Origin: DATBLE01 sp050258035
GTDB taxonomy: Bacteria > Actinomycetota > Thermoleophilia > Gaiellales > Gaiellaceae
Assembly: GCA_050258035.1 (NCBI GenBank)
Contig: JBLMYA010000085.1
Coordinates: 1 to 44,972, forward strand
Direction: 5' to 3'
DNA length: 44,972 nucleotides
Under the pieces are notes generated by a model that saw only the letters and a program-made list of their open reading frames with translations, made no database searches and was not told the origin of the DNA. Shown in pieces: positions 32,375-40,294 of the stretch; position 1 is the first letter of the stretch, and every line of letters begins with the position of its first letter. Position numbers and translations under genes: made by a program.

Positions 32375-32585
32375 TATCCGGTCACCAGCCTGTATTGGTC
32401 GGGGCGCTTCCTGCCGCCCGCTCCGGGCGGCGGCGCTCGCCGCGAATGCGGCGTAACTCAGCGAGTCCCCTACGCTGGCTAGGCGATTCCCCTCATCAGG
32501 TCCGGGGACGCACCCCTACCGGCTGGCACCTCCACTGCCCGTACTGTCGTCGCTCAAGTCGGACCACCTCCTTTCCGCGGTGATC
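32375..32585 (-). ncRNA. Candidate structured RNA between convergent genes
   Basis: About 210 bases with no gene in either direction, sitting between the ends of the lipoprotein gene and the O-methyltransferase gene. On the minus strand it begins with a perfect AAAGGAGGTG (32565-32574), a TTG-initiated 13-residue frame, then GGGGTGC (32510-32516), ACCTGAT (32495-32501) and CCAGCGTAGGG (32468-32478). These resemble pieces of a TPP riboswitch, but the CTGAGA segment is missing from its normal place. Several GC-rich hairpins follow, then the terminator-like stem at 32351-32374. No known RNA family could be assigned with confidence. The strand is inferred from this order. Confidence 0.35.
32516..32557 (-). 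CDS. 13-residue ORF behind a perfect Shine-Dalgarno sequence
   Basis: TTG-initiated frame MSDDSTGSGGASR. AAAGGAGGTG, fully complementary to the 16S rRNA tail, lies eight bases upstream, stronger than the site of any annotated gene here. There is no homology to anything I know. The stop codon adjoins the GGGGTGC block of the structured region. Confidence 0.3.
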   Translation of the reverse strand: MSDDSTGSGGASR

Positions 32586-33212
32586 TCACTTTAGATGATC
32601 GACCGGCGATTCGGGCGGCTGCGGCTCGGTCAGGACGACGCTCAGCTCCAGGCCGCGGTCGAGCGGGACCGTGACGCTCACCAGGCCCGGGTCGGCCTGA
32701 CGCGCACGGGAGTAGGCGCCGAGCGCCTCCTCGTGCGAGAGGACGTTGTCGGCGACGACCACCCCTCCCGGCTCGAGCTTCGGACGGGCGAGTTCGAAGT
32801 GCCGTTCGTAGTCCTCCTTCTCGGCATCGATGAAGACCACGTCGAAGATGTCCTCGATCTCGAGCAGCTGCTCGCGGGCGTCACCTTCGACGAGCTCCGC
32901 CCAGTCCGAGAGCCCCGCCTCCTCGAGGTTTCGCCGCCACGCTTCGCACTTGACCGGGTCGCTCTCGATCGAGAGCACACGGCCGCCGAGGATGCGGGCG
33001 GCGGCCGCCAGCCAGATCGTGGAGTAGCCCCGCGACCCGCCGACCTCGAGCACCTCGCAGGCGGCCTGCGGAGCCACGAGCGCGAAGAGAAACCGTCCCG
33101 TCGAGGCGGTCACCGCCCGCGCTCTCAGCGCCCGGTCGACACCGCGGGCACGCTCGTCGGCGTCCTCCTCCTCGAGGCGGGCGAGCACGGCGCGCACACG
33201 GTCGTCGAGCAT
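32586..33212 (-). CDS. Class I SAM-dependent O-methyltransferase
   Basis: 208 residues of the caffeoyl-CoA/catechol O-methyltransferase type (Methyltransf_24/3): TGRFLFALVAPQAACEVLEVGGSRGYSTIWLA binds SAM, ILSIESD-like VLSIESDPVK is motif II, and DVVFIDAEKEDYERHFELA supplies the metal-binding aspartate, with VVADNVLSHE following. The small-molecule or protein substrate is unknown. ATG at 33212 was chosen for its TAAGCT hexamer seven bases upstream; the longer open frame runs through the Rieske gene. It lies 29 bases downstream of that gene. Confidence 0.9.
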   Translation of the reverse strand: MLDDRVRAVLARLEEEDADERARGVDRALRARAVTASTGRFLFALVAPQAACEVLEVGGSRGYSTIWLAAAARILGGRVLSIESDPVKCEAWRRNLEEAGLSDWAELVEGDAREQLLEIEDIFDVVFIDAEKEDYERHFELARPKLEPGGVVVADNVLSHEEALGAYSRARQADPGLVSVTVPLDRGLELSVVLTEPQPPESPVDHLK

Positions 33213-33219
33213 CCCGGGC

Positions 33220-33225
33220 AGCTTA
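33220..33225 (-). promoter_or_regulatory. Leaderless-type -10 for the O-methyltransferase
   Basis: TAAGCT on the minus strand ends seven bases before the ATG at 33212. Confidence 0.5.
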
Positions 33226-33241
33226 GGCGACCGTCCGCAGG

Positions 33242-33553
33242 CTAGAGCTCGACCTTCACGATCCCCTCGACGACGCGGACGGGGTACACGGAGACCGGCT
33301 CGAACGCCGGCAGCGTCAGCGCCTCGCCGCTCCGGATGTCGAAGTTGGCGCCGTGGCGGGGACACACGACCACGCCCGTCTCCGGATCGAACTCGCCCTC
33401 GCAGAGCGGGCCGTCGTCGTGGGAGCAACGGTCCTCGATCGCGTAGAACTGCCCGTCGAGGTTGTAGACCCCCACGGAGACGAGCCCCGCCGTGACGATC
33501 TTCATCTCGCCCGGCGGAAGCTCCTCGACCGGGCAGACGTCCAGCTCGGGCAC
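33242..33553 (-). CDS. Rieske-type [2Fe-2S] ferredoxin
   Basis: 103 residues forming a single Rieske domain. The two ligand boxes CSHDDGPLC (C-x-H) and CPRHGANFD (C-x-x-H) are intact, with the usual 17-18 residue spacing between them. It resembles the small ferredoxin subunits of non-haem iron oxygenases and NirD. The GTG start is one base after the sufU stop, so it is the third gene of sufS-sufU-Rieske, and its placement suggests a role in, or dependence on, Fe-S assembly, as seen in some actinobacterial suf operons. Confidence 0.92.
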   Translation of the reverse strand: MPELDVCPVEELPPGEMKIVTAGLVSVGVYNLDGQFYAIEDRCSHDDGPLCEGEFDPETGVVVCPRHGANFDIRSGEALTLPAFEPVSVYPVRVVEGIVKVEL

Positions 33554-33988
33554 TCAGGTGAGCTCGAGCTCGTCCAGCTCGGCAAGGCCGTCGGGAAGCG
33601 GCGTGCCCTTTCCCTTGTGCAGCGCGACCTTGAGCGTGGTCAGGCCGAGGATCGCACACTTCAGGCGCACGGGCGTCAGCGGGATCCCGATCTCCTCGAG
33701 CAGCTCCTCCTTCGGCATCGCCGCCACCTCGCTCGCCTTCCGCCCCTTCACCATCTCGGTGAGCATCGAGGTCGCCGCCTGCGAGATCGCGCACCCGCGA
33801 CCGGAGAACTTGACGTCGTCGATCGTGTCCCCGTCCTCGCCGAACGCGACGTAGATCGAGACCTCGTCGCCGCAGAGCGGATTCTGCCCCTCCGCCTCGG
33901 CGTCGGCGTCCTCCATCACCCCGTGGCCGCGCGGGTTCTTGTAGTGGTCGAGGATGACCTCCCGGTACAGCTGGTCGAACTCGCTCAC
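33554..33988 (-). CDS. sufU: SufU-type Fe-S scaffold / sulfur acceptor
   Basis: 144 residues of the IscU/NifU-N fold. The three conserved cysteines are visible in NPLCGDEV, SGRGCAISQA and RLKCAILGL; the insert typical of SufU (GRKASEVAAMPKEELLEEIG) lies between the second and third. In Gram-positive-type SUF systems SufU receives persulfide sulfur from SufS through a zinc-bound site. The GTG start, 10 bases after sufS, was chosen because EFDQLYREVILDHYKNPRG is the family start. Confidence 0.93.
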   Translation of the reverse strand: MSEFDQLYREVILDHYKNPRGHGVMEDADAEAEGQNPLCGDEVSIYVAFGEDGDTIDDVKFSGRGCAISQAATSMLTEMVKGRKASEVAAMPKEELLEEIGIPLTPVRLKCAILGLTTLKVALHKGKGTPLPDGLAELDELELT

Positions 33989-33998
33989 GCCGCTCGCC

Positions 33999-35243
33999 TC
34001 ATCCCAGGACGTCCTTGACCTTCCGGAGGCCCGCGACCAGCCGGTCGATCTCATCCGGGACGGTGTAGAGGTAGAACGACGCGCGGTTGGTCGCGGCCAC
34101 GCCGAGACGCGTCATCAGCGGCTGGCAGCAGTGGTGGCCGGCGCGGATCGCGATCCCCTCCCAGTCGAGCACCTGGGCGACGTCGTGCGGGTGGACGCCC
34201 TCGACGTTGAACGAGACCAGGCCGACCCGGCGTTCGGGCGGCGGCCCGTACACCGTCACGAACGGCAGCTCCGCGAGCTGCTCCAGCGCGTACTCGGCCA
34301 GCTCGTGCTCGTGCTGCTCGATCGCCTCCAGTCCGACGGCCTCCAGGTAGTCGATCGCCACACCGAGCCCGTAGACCTCGGCGATCGCGGGCGTACCGGC
34401 CTCGAACTTGTACGGCAGCTCGTTCCAGAGCGTCTCCTCCACCTTCACCGAGCGGATCATCGACCCGCCGTAGTTGAAGGGCGACATCGCCTCCAGGAGC
34501 TCCCTGCGTCCCCAGAGGACGCCGGCGCCGGTCGGCCCGCACATCTTGTGCGAGGAGAAGGCCACGAAATCGGCGCCCAGCGTCTGGACGTCGATGCGCC
34601 GGTGCGGTGCGGCCTGTGCGGCGTCGACGACCATGATCGCGCCGCGGTCGTGGGCCCAGGCTGCGAGACGCTCGATCGGGTTGATCGTCCCCAGCGAGTT
34701 CGAGACGAGGTTCGCGGCGACGGCCTTCACGCTCGTATCGCCGGCGACCTCGTCGAGCAGCTCCAGCCGCAGCTCGCCGCGGTCGTCGATCGGCAGCATG
34801 CGGAACCCGGCACCGGTGCGGCGGGCGATCTGCTGCCAGGGGACGAAGTTCGAGTGGTGCTCGAGCTCGGTGACGATGACGACGTCGCCCTCGCCGAGGT
34901 TGTCGAGCCCCCACGCGTAGGCAACGAGGTTGAGCGCCTCGGTCGCCTGGCGTGTGAAGATCACCTCGCGCGTGGACGGTGCGTTGATGAACGCCCGCAC
35001 CTTGTCCCGTGCCCCTTCGTAGCCCTCGGTCGCGCGCTCGGAGAGCGTGTAGACGCCGCGGTGCACGTTCGAGTAGGAGGTCGCGTAGAACTCGCGGATC
35101 GCGTCGAGCACCTGGCGCGGCTTCTGCGAGGTGACGGCGGAGTCGAGGAACGCGAGCGGCTTGCCGTGGATCGGCTGCTCGAAGACGGGGAAGTCGGCGC
35201 GCAGGGTGTGCGCGTCGAGCTTCTGCTCGGTCTTGAGCACCAC
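33999..35243 (-). CDS. sufS: Cysteine desulfurase SufS
   Basis: Releases sulfur from cysteine as enzyme-bound persulfide. The 414 residues show LDSAVTSQKPRQVLDAI at the N-terminus, the ITELEHHSNFVPW segment, the PLP-binding lysine in FVAFSSHKMCGPTGAGVLWG, and a C-terminal RAGHHCCQPLM with the active cysteine. This is the class II SufS type. GTG at 35243 begins MVLKTEQKLDAHTLRADFPV; TACGAT lies six bases upstream, consistent with a leaderless start for the sufS-sufU-Rieske operon. A second GTG one codon later is possible. Confidence 0.94.
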   Translation of the reverse strand: MVLKTEQKLDAHTLRADFPVFEQPIHGKPLAFLDSAVTSQKPRQVLDAIREFYATSYSNVHRGVYTLSERATEGYEGARDKVRAFINAPSTREVIFTRQATEALNLVAYAWGLDNLGEGDVVIVTELEHHSNFVPWQQIARRTGAGFRMLPIDDRGELRLELLDEVAGDTSVKAVAANLVSNSLGTINPIERLAAWAHDRGAIMVVDAAQAAPHRRIDVQTLGADFVAFSSHKMCGPTGAGVLWGRRELLEAMSPFNYGGSMIRSVKVEETLWNELPYKFEAGTPAIAEVYGLGVAIDYLEAVGLEAIEQHEHELAEYALEQLAELPFVTVYGPPPERRVGLVSFNVEGVHPHDVAQVLDWEGIAIRAGHHCCQPLMTRLGVAATNRASFYLYTVPDEIDRLVAGLRKVKDVLG

Positions 35244-35249
35244 GTCTCC

Positions 35250-35255
35250 ATCGTA
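35250..35255 (-). promoter_or_regulatory. Leaderless-type -10 for sufS
   Basis: TACGAT on the minus strand, six bases before the GTG at 35243, in the 42-base gap to the divergent queuosine-salvage gene. Confidence 0.5.
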
Positions 35256-35285
35256 CCGGCCGGGTTGTGGTCGAATGCCGGGCAG

Positions 35286-36254
35286 ATGGGCCATCCCGTG
35301 CTCGACAGCGTGCTCCCGGTCGTCGAATCGTCGCGCGACGTCTCGATCGACCTCGACCGGCTCGCCGAGCACGCCGGCTGGATGGCGTACGAGGAGCTGC
35401 CGCCGCCCGCGTTCATCCTCCCGTTCCCACCGGAGCTCGACCGCGACGAGATCGTCGACTTCGTCCTCGCCGCCACCTGCGTCAACTTCGCGTTCACCGA
35501 CTTCGCGACGCGCGTGCGCTGGGAGATCGTCCACGACGGCCGCGTCCTCGCCGACGCGGACGGGTTGCACTTCTGCATGCAGCGGGCGCTGGCGGAGGGC
35601 GTGCCGGTGCTCGACGGCGAGTGGCTCGCCCGCGTGACGAAGGAGCAGCTGCAGGACGTCTTCCGAGGCGGGAACTCCGAGCTGCAGCTCCTCGACGAGC
35701 GCGCCCGGATCTGGCGCGAGGTCGGAGAGACCCTGGTCGAGGGCTACGGCGGGCGCTTCTCGAACCTGCTCGCCGGCTCACGCCTCTACGACGGCGGCAA
35801 CGGCTTCCTGGAGCTGCTCACGCGCCACTTCCCGCGTTTCGACGACACGGCCTCGTACGACGGCCGCACGGTGCGCTTCTGGAAGCTGGCGCAGCTCTCG
35901 GTCTGGATCCTCGAGGCGACGCTCCCGGGCGGCTCCGGCTTCGAGGATCTCGAGCGCCTGACCGCCTTCGCCGACTACATCGTCCCGGCGGCGCTGCGGG
36001 TGCTCGGGATCACGCGCTACTCGGACGGGCTCGAGGAAGCGATCCGGGCCGGTCGCCCGATCGAGGCGGGGTCGCCCTGGGAGGTGGAGATACGCGCGCA
36101 CACGATTCACGCCTGCGAGGAGCTGACCCGGCGAGTCAACGAGCTCCGCCCGCCGGAGCTCCGTGTGATCGTCCCGCAGGTGGACGCTCGCCTGTGGGTG
36201 CCGTTCCACCGCACGCACTACCCGCACCACCTGACGCGGACGATCTACTACTGA
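35286..36254 (+). CDS. Queuosine 5'-phosphate N-glycosylase family protein (Qng1/DUF2419)
   Basis: 322 residues matching the DUF2419 queuosine-salvage family. Recognisable segments are VNFAFTDF near residue 62 (NFxF), LLTRHFPRFDDTASYDGRTV, FWKLAQLSVWILEA near 200, the FADYIVPAALRVLGITRYSD block near 225-245 (carrying the aspartate known to be essential in the human and Sphaerobacter enzymes), WEVEIRAHTIHACEEL, and the C-terminal VPFHRTHYPHHLTRTIYY. The enzyme hydrolyses queuosine 5'-phosphate to free queuine for tRNA modification. It is divergent from sufS and lies between the two suf gene sets. The ATG is supported by the family start; no ribosome binding site is clear. Confidence 0.85.
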   Translation: MGHPVLDSVLPVVESSRDVSIDLDRLAEHAGWMAYEELPPPAFILPFPPELDRDEIVDFVLAATCVNFAFTDFATRVRWEIVHDGRVLADADGLHFCMQRALAEGVPVLDGEWLARVTKEQLQDVFRGGNSELQLLDERARIWREVGETLVEGYGGRFSNLLAGSRLYDGGNGFLELLTRHFPRFDDTASYDGRTVRFWKLAQLSVWILEATLPGGSGFEDLERLTAFADYIVPAALRVLGITRYSDGLEEAIRAGRPIEAGSPWEVEIRAHTIHACEELTRRVNELRPPELRVIVPQVDARLWVPFHRTHYPHHLTRTIYY

Positions 36255-36320
36255 CCTCCGCCGTCGAACACGCGCTGTTCTGACCTGGCGCGCCGATCTG
36301 TGCGGAACCACACTGGAACG

Positions 36321-36956
36321 ATGAGGATGCTCCGCCGGAGACGGGCACCAGTCGTGGCAGACCCACCTCCGGCAGATGCGTCGCTCGGCGACCTCCTACC
36401 GGCTGAGTGTCGCGGGCCGGGCCTCACGACGGCCGAGCTCGCAGCCGCGCAGGAGCAGGCGGAGGCGGCGTTCCCACCGGACCTCTGCGAGCTCTTGACC
36501 GAGACCCTCCCGACCGGTGACGGGTTTCCCGACTGGCGTGGTCACCCCGGGGAGGCGATGAAGGCGTGGCGGGAGCGGCTGATCGCCGACTTCCACTTCG
36601 ACGTGCTCGAAAACGGGTTCTGGCGCGCCGAGTGGGGCAGGCGGCCCGAGAACCCCTACGAGTCGCGCGCCGTGGTCGCCGAGCAGCTCGCGCGCGTCCC
36701 GGCGCTCATCCCCGTCTTCATCCACCGCGCGATCCCCAACGAGCCGCTCGAACCAGGCAATCCCGTGTTCTCCGTCTGGCAGGCGGTGGACATGATCGTG
36801 TACGGCGCCGACCTGCGCCGGTACCTCCTGCACGAGTTCCACGATGCGTCCGATGCGCCTGGGCCTGCCCGGCCGATCAGGTTCTGGACGGACATGCTCG
36901 ACGCGTACATCGACGGCGCGGTGTGGTTCAACCAGGACCACTCGCTCCCCGGGTAG
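36321..36956 (+). CDS. SMI1/KNR4 (SUKH) family protein
   Basis: 211 residues. The SUKH fold is indicated by LTTAELAAAQEQAEAAFPPD, LTETLPTGDGFPDWRG, FDVLENGFWRAEWGRRPENP and ALIPVFIHRAIPNEPLEPGN followed by PVFSVWQAVDMIVYGADLRR. SUKH proteins act as immunity proteins to contact-dependent toxins or as general scaffolds; no toxin gene is next to it. The start is uncertain: GTG at 36300, ATG at 36321 or ATG at 36327. It converges on sufD with a 12-base gap. Confidence 0.8.
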   Translation: MRMLRRRRAPVVADPPPADASLGDLLPAECRGPGLTTAELAAAQEQAEAAFPPDLCELLTETLPTGDGFPDWRGHPGEAMKAWRERLIADFHFDVLENGFWRAEWGRRPENPYESRAVVAEQLARVPALIPVFIHRAIPNEPLEPGNPVFSVWQAVDMIVYGADLRRYLLHEFHDASDAPGPARPIRFWTDMLDAYIDGAVWFNQDHSLPG

Positions 36957-36968
36957 CGGTCGCGAGCG

Positions 36969-38144
36969 TCAGCTCTGAGGGATGCGTGCTTCCAGCGCGT
37001 CCGCGAGCGCTTCGCGCACCGGCTCGAGCTCGATCCGGTCGAGCACGTCCTGGAAGAAACCGCGGACGATCAGGCGCTCGGCCTCGGAGCGCGAGAGCCC
37101 GCGGGACATGAGGTAGAACAGCTGTTCGCGGTCGACCTGGCCGAGGGTCGCACCGTGCGTGCAGCGGACGTCGTTGGCGAGGATCTCGAGACCCGGGATC
37201 GAGTCGGCATGCGCCTGGTCGGACAGGAGCAGATTCCGGTTCTCCTGGTAGGCGTTCGTCTTCTGGGCCTCGTGCTCGACACGGATCATCCCGCGCCACA
37301 CGGTCCTCGCCTGGTCGCGAAGCGCGCCCTTGAAGGCGAAGTCGGAGGTCGTGTGCGGCGCCATGTGCTCCTGAAAGGTGTCGTAGTCGAGGTGCTGGTC
37401 GCCGTCGGCGAAGTACGCGCCCGTGACGCGCGAGGTCGCGCCCTGCCCGGCGAGGTCGTTCTGGATCCTCGTCTTCCCCTTCTTCGAGCCGAACCCGCCG
37501 GCGACCCAGTCGAGCTCGGCGTTGCGCTCGACCCGCGCGTGGTGCGTCGCGAAGTGCCACGTGCCGCGCGAGAGGTTCTGGAGCGAGACGTACTCGAGCT
37601 TCGCACCCTGTTCGACGAAGAGCTCGACCGCCGCGTTCGAGTAGGCGGCGAGCTCCGGCCCCGCCGAGGCATATTCCTCGATCAGGCTGAAGCGCGAGCC
37701 CTCCTCGGCGACGACGAGGAGGCGCCAGAACAGCGAGCCGTCCGGACGGGAGTTCGCGATCCGGACGTAGAGCGGCTGGTCCAGCTCGACACCCTTCGGC
37801 ACACGGACGAGCAGGCCGTGCGCCCAGCTGGCCGCGTTGTGGGCGGTGAACTTGTCGTCGGCGCCGACCAGCGTGCCGAGCCTCGCATCGTCGACGAGCG
37901 GCTCGAACGTCACCCCGTCCGGCGCCCGCTCGATGGAGATACCGCCTTCCGTCACACGCGCAAAGGCGGCCACGTCGATATCGAGCATCGGTGTTCCGTT
38001 CGCGGCTGATGCTGCCGCATCGGCCGCGTACTGGTCCGGGTCGAAACCGGTCAGGTCGGTGAACCGCCAGGCCTCCTGCGTGGTATCCGGCAGGGGCAGC
38101 CCGCGGTAACGCTCGGCGGCCTCCGCCCTAGTCACGGGGGGCAT
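36969..38144 (-). CDS. sufD: Fe-S cluster assembly protein SufD
   Basis: 391 residues of the SufB/SufD beta-helix family. The early region has EAWRFTDLTGFDP, the core includes VPKGVELDQPLYV and LIEEYASAG, and the C-terminus ends with the family block ILANDVRCTHGATLGQVDRE followed by QLFYLMSRGLSRSEAERLIV. It is shorter than SufB and lacks SufB's N-terminal extension, so it is SufD. The ATG overlaps the upstream VOC gene by 17 bases, embedding the VOC genes in the suf operon. Confidence 0.93.
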   Translation of the reverse strand: MPPVTRAEAAERYRGLPLPDTTQEAWRFTDLTGFDPDQYAADAAASAANGTPMLDIDVAAFARVTEGGISIERAPDGVTFEPLVDDARLGTLVGADDKFTAHNAASWAHGLLVRVPKGVELDQPLYVRIANSRPDGSLFWRLLVVAEEGSRFSLIEEYASAGPELAAYSNAAVELFVEQGAKLEYVSLQNLSRGTWHFATHHARVERNAELDWVAGGFGSKKGKTRIQNDLAGQGATSRVTGAYFADGDQHLDYDTFQEHMAPHTTSDFAFKGALRDQARTVWRGMIRVEHEAQKTNAYQENRNLLLSDQAHADSIPGLEILANDVRCTHGATLGQVDREQLFYLMSRGLSRSEAERLIVRGFFQDVLDRIELEPVREALADALEARIPQS

Positions 38145-38496
38145 AGCGACGGTGGAGCATCCAGACGTTGCCGTCGGGATCGGCGAAGTGGGCCATGTGG
38201 CAGACCCCGGTATCGAAGATCTCCCCGAAGAACTGGATCCCCCTCCCTTCGAGCTCCGCGCGCGCCGTCGCCACGTCGGCGACGCGCAACGCGATCGGTG
38301 CGGTGTGCGGGCCGCGGAATTCCTGACCAATGTTGGTCGGGTCGAGCAGGTACACGCTCATGTTCTCTCCGAGCTGGAATTCCGGCCACTCGCCCGAGCC
38401 GACCTGCTGGAGCCCGAGCGTGTCGCGGTACCACGCCGTCGACCGCCCGAGATCGGTCACCGGCACGGAGACGAAGTCCGTCCGCTCCACGTTCAC
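38128..38496 (-). CDS. VOC (glyoxalase/bleomycin-resistance) family protein 1
   Basis: 122 residues with the two beta-alpha-beta-beta-beta units of the vicinal-oxygen-chelate fold: VSVPVTDLGRSTAWYRDTLG at the start, WPEFQLGENMSVYLL, and TGVCHMAHFADPDGNVWMLH near the end. The third ends in RRYAPRD, matched closely by the neighbouring VOC2. The metal ligands of active VOC enzymes are only partly evident. The GTG overlaps the VOC2 stop (GTGA). Confidence 0.88.
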   Translation of the reverse strand: MNVERTDFVSVPVTDLGRSTAWYRDTLGLQQVGSGEWPEFQLGENMSVYLLDPTNIGQEFRGPHTAPIALRVADVATARAELEGRGIQFFGEIFDTGVCHMAHFADPDGNVWMLHRRYAPRD

Positions 38497-38885
38497 GGCG
38501 TCGTCCCGTCCGCGAACGGCGCGTAGCGGTGGTGGAGGATGAGTGCGTTCCCGTCGGGATCGGTGAAGCCGGCGATGTGGCAGACACCCGAGTCGATCGT
38601 GTCCCCACCGAATTCGACGCCCGCCGCCTCGAGCTTCCGCCGCGCCATGCCGACGTCGTCCACGCCGAGCGCGATCGGCATCGAGTGCGGCTTCACCTCG
38701 AAGTCCGGCCCCATCGCCGCCGGCGAGATCAGCGCGATCGTGACGTTGCCGCTCTCGTACTCGACCCAGCGCTCGCCCGAGTTCGGGTTGCGTCGGAGGC
38801 CGAGCGTCTCGCCGTAGAACGTGTCGGCACGACCCAGATCCTGAACCGGCACACCTATGAAGTCGACGCGACGCGCGTCGATCAC
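38493..38885 (-). CDS. VOC (glyoxalase/bleomycin-resistance) family protein 2
   Basis: 130 residues of the same fold as VOC1: FIGVPVQDLGRADTFYGETL, WVEYESGNVTIALIS, SGVCHIAGFTDPDGNALILH and HRYAPFAD. The shared GVCHxAxFxDPDGN and HxRYAP segments show the two arose by tandem duplication. The GTG overlaps the sufB stop (GTGA), so it is co-translated with sufB. No substrate can be assigned; thiol-adduct isomerisation or metal handling near Fe-S assembly is speculation. Confidence 0.88.
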   Translation of the reverse strand: MIDARRVDFIGVPVQDLGRADTFYGETLGLRRNPNSGERWVEYESGNVTIALISPAAMGPDFEVKPHSMPIALGVDDVGMARRKLEAAGVEFGGDTIDSGVCHIAGFTDPDGNALILHHRYAPFADGTTP

Positions 38886-40294
38886 CCGACGGAGCCCTCC
38901 ATCTGGAGCTGGATCAGCCGGTTCATCTCCACGGCGTACTCCAGTGGGAGCTCCTTCGTGATCGGCTCGACGAAGCCGGACACGATCATCGCGGACGCCT
39001 CGGCCTCCGAGAGGCCCCGGGACATCAGGTAGAAGAGCTGCTCCTCGCCGATCTTCGAGACCGTCGCCTCGTGCCCGATGTCCACGTCGTTCTCGTCGAT
39101 CCGGATGTAGGGGTACGTGTCGGAGCGCGACTCCTCGTCGAGGATCAGCGCGTCGCACACAACCTTGGAACGAGCTCCGTGGGCACCCTTCGCGACCTCG
39201 AGCAGCCCGCGGTAGCCGGCGCGGCCGCCGTTCTTCGAGATCGACTTCGAGGTGATCACCGACGATGTGTTCGGGGCGACGTGAACCGCCTTGCCGCCCG
39301 CGTCCTGATGCTGCCCGGAGCCGGCGAACGCGATCGACAGCACCTCGCCGTGCGCCCCCTCGCCCATCAGCCAGATCGCCGGGTACTTCATCGTCAGCTT
39401 CGAGCCGAGGTTGCCGTCCACCCACTCCATCGTCGCGTTCTCGTAGGCGACGGCCCGCTTGGTGACGAGGTTGAAGACGTTCGTCGACCAATTCTGGATC
39501 GTCGTGTACCGGCAACGACCGCCCCTGTTGACGATGATCTCGACGACCGCCGAGTGCAGCGAGTCGGTCGTGTAGATCGGCGCCGTGCAGCCCTCGACGT
39601 AGTGCACGTAGGCGCCCTCGTCGACGATGATCAGCGTGCGCTCGAACTGGCCCATGTTCTCCGCGTTGATGCGGAAGTAGGCCTGGAGCGGCATGTCCAC
39701 CTTCACGCCCGGCGGCACGTAGATGAAGGAGCCACCCGACCAGACCGCCGAGTTCAGGGCGGCGAACTTGTTGTCGTTCTGCGGGATGACCGTCCCGAAG
39801 TACTGCTTGACGAGCTCCTCGTGCTCGCGCAGGCCGGAGTCCATGTCCAGGAAGAGGACGCCCTGGCTCTCGAGGTCCTCCTTCAGCTTGTGGTACACGA
39901 CTTCCGACTCGTACTGGGCGCCGACGCCGGCGAGGTACTTCTTCTCCGCCTCGGGGATGCCCAGCTTGTCCCACGTGTCCTTGATGTCAGGCGGGAGGTC
40001 CTCCCAGGACTTCGCCTGCTTCTCGGTCGGCTTGATGTAGTAGAAGATGTTCTCGAAGTCGATCTCGGAGACGTTGCCGCCCCAGGCCGGCAGCGGCCGG
40101 GCGCGGAAGTAGTCCAGCGACCGGAGCCGGAACTTCCGCATCCAGTCGGGCTCGGACTTGTGGTGCGAGATCGCCTCGACGACCTCGGGCGAGAGGCCGC
40201 GCTGGGACTTGAAGACGTAGTTCTCGGGATCGTGGAAGCCGTAGCGGTAGTCGTTCCCGATCCCGGCGGCGATCTTCACGTCGGGAGTGGTCAT
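38882..40294 (-). CDS. sufB: Fe-S cluster assembly protein SufB
   Basis: 470 residues, the central scaffold of the SufBCD complex. Clear SufB segments are GNDYRYGFHDPENYVFKSQR, DWMRKFRLRSLDYF, VPPGVKVDMPLQAYFRINAE, the NRGGRCRYTTIQNWSTNV block with its conserved cysteine, and the C-terminal GHEATVSKIGEEQLFYLMSR. The ATG overlaps the sufC stop (ATGA). The gene is followed by two VOC genes and sufD. Confidence 0.96.
   Translation of the reverse strand: MTTPDVKIAAGIGNDYRYGFHDPENYVFKSQRGLSPEVVEAISHHKSEPDWMRKFRLRSLDYFRARPLPAWGGNVSEIDFENIFYYIKPTEKQAKSWEDLPPDIKDTWDKLGIPEAEKKYLAGVGAQYESEVVYHKLKEDLESQGVLFLDMDSGLREHEELVKQYFGTVIPQNDNKFAALNSAVWSGGSFIYVPPGVKVDMPLQAYFRINAENMGQFERTLIIVDEGAYVHYVEGCTAPIYTTDSLHSAVVEIIVNRGGRCRYTTIQNWSTNVFNLVTKRAVAYENATMEWVDGNLGSKLTMKYPAIWLMGEGAHGEVLSIAFAGSGQHQDAGGKAVHVAPNTSSVITSKSISKNGGRAGYRGLLEVAKGAHGARSKVVCDALILDEESRSDTYPYIRIDENDVDIGHEATVSKIGEEQLFYLMSRGLSEAEASAMIVSGFVEPITKELPLEYAVEMNRLIQLQMEGSVG

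Noticed and set aside
32561..32576. A fragment of 16S rRNA (3' end) on the plus strand
   Set aside because: Similarity is limited to about 16 bases around CACCTCCTTT with nothing rRNA-like upstream; it is equally explained as the complement of a strong ribosome binding site.
32375..32586. A TPP riboswitch on the minus strand
   Set aside because: GGGGTGC, ACCTGAT and CAGCGTAGGG are present, but only about eight bases separate the first two, leaving no room for the P3/CTGAGA half that binds the pyrimidine, and no thiamine gene follows.
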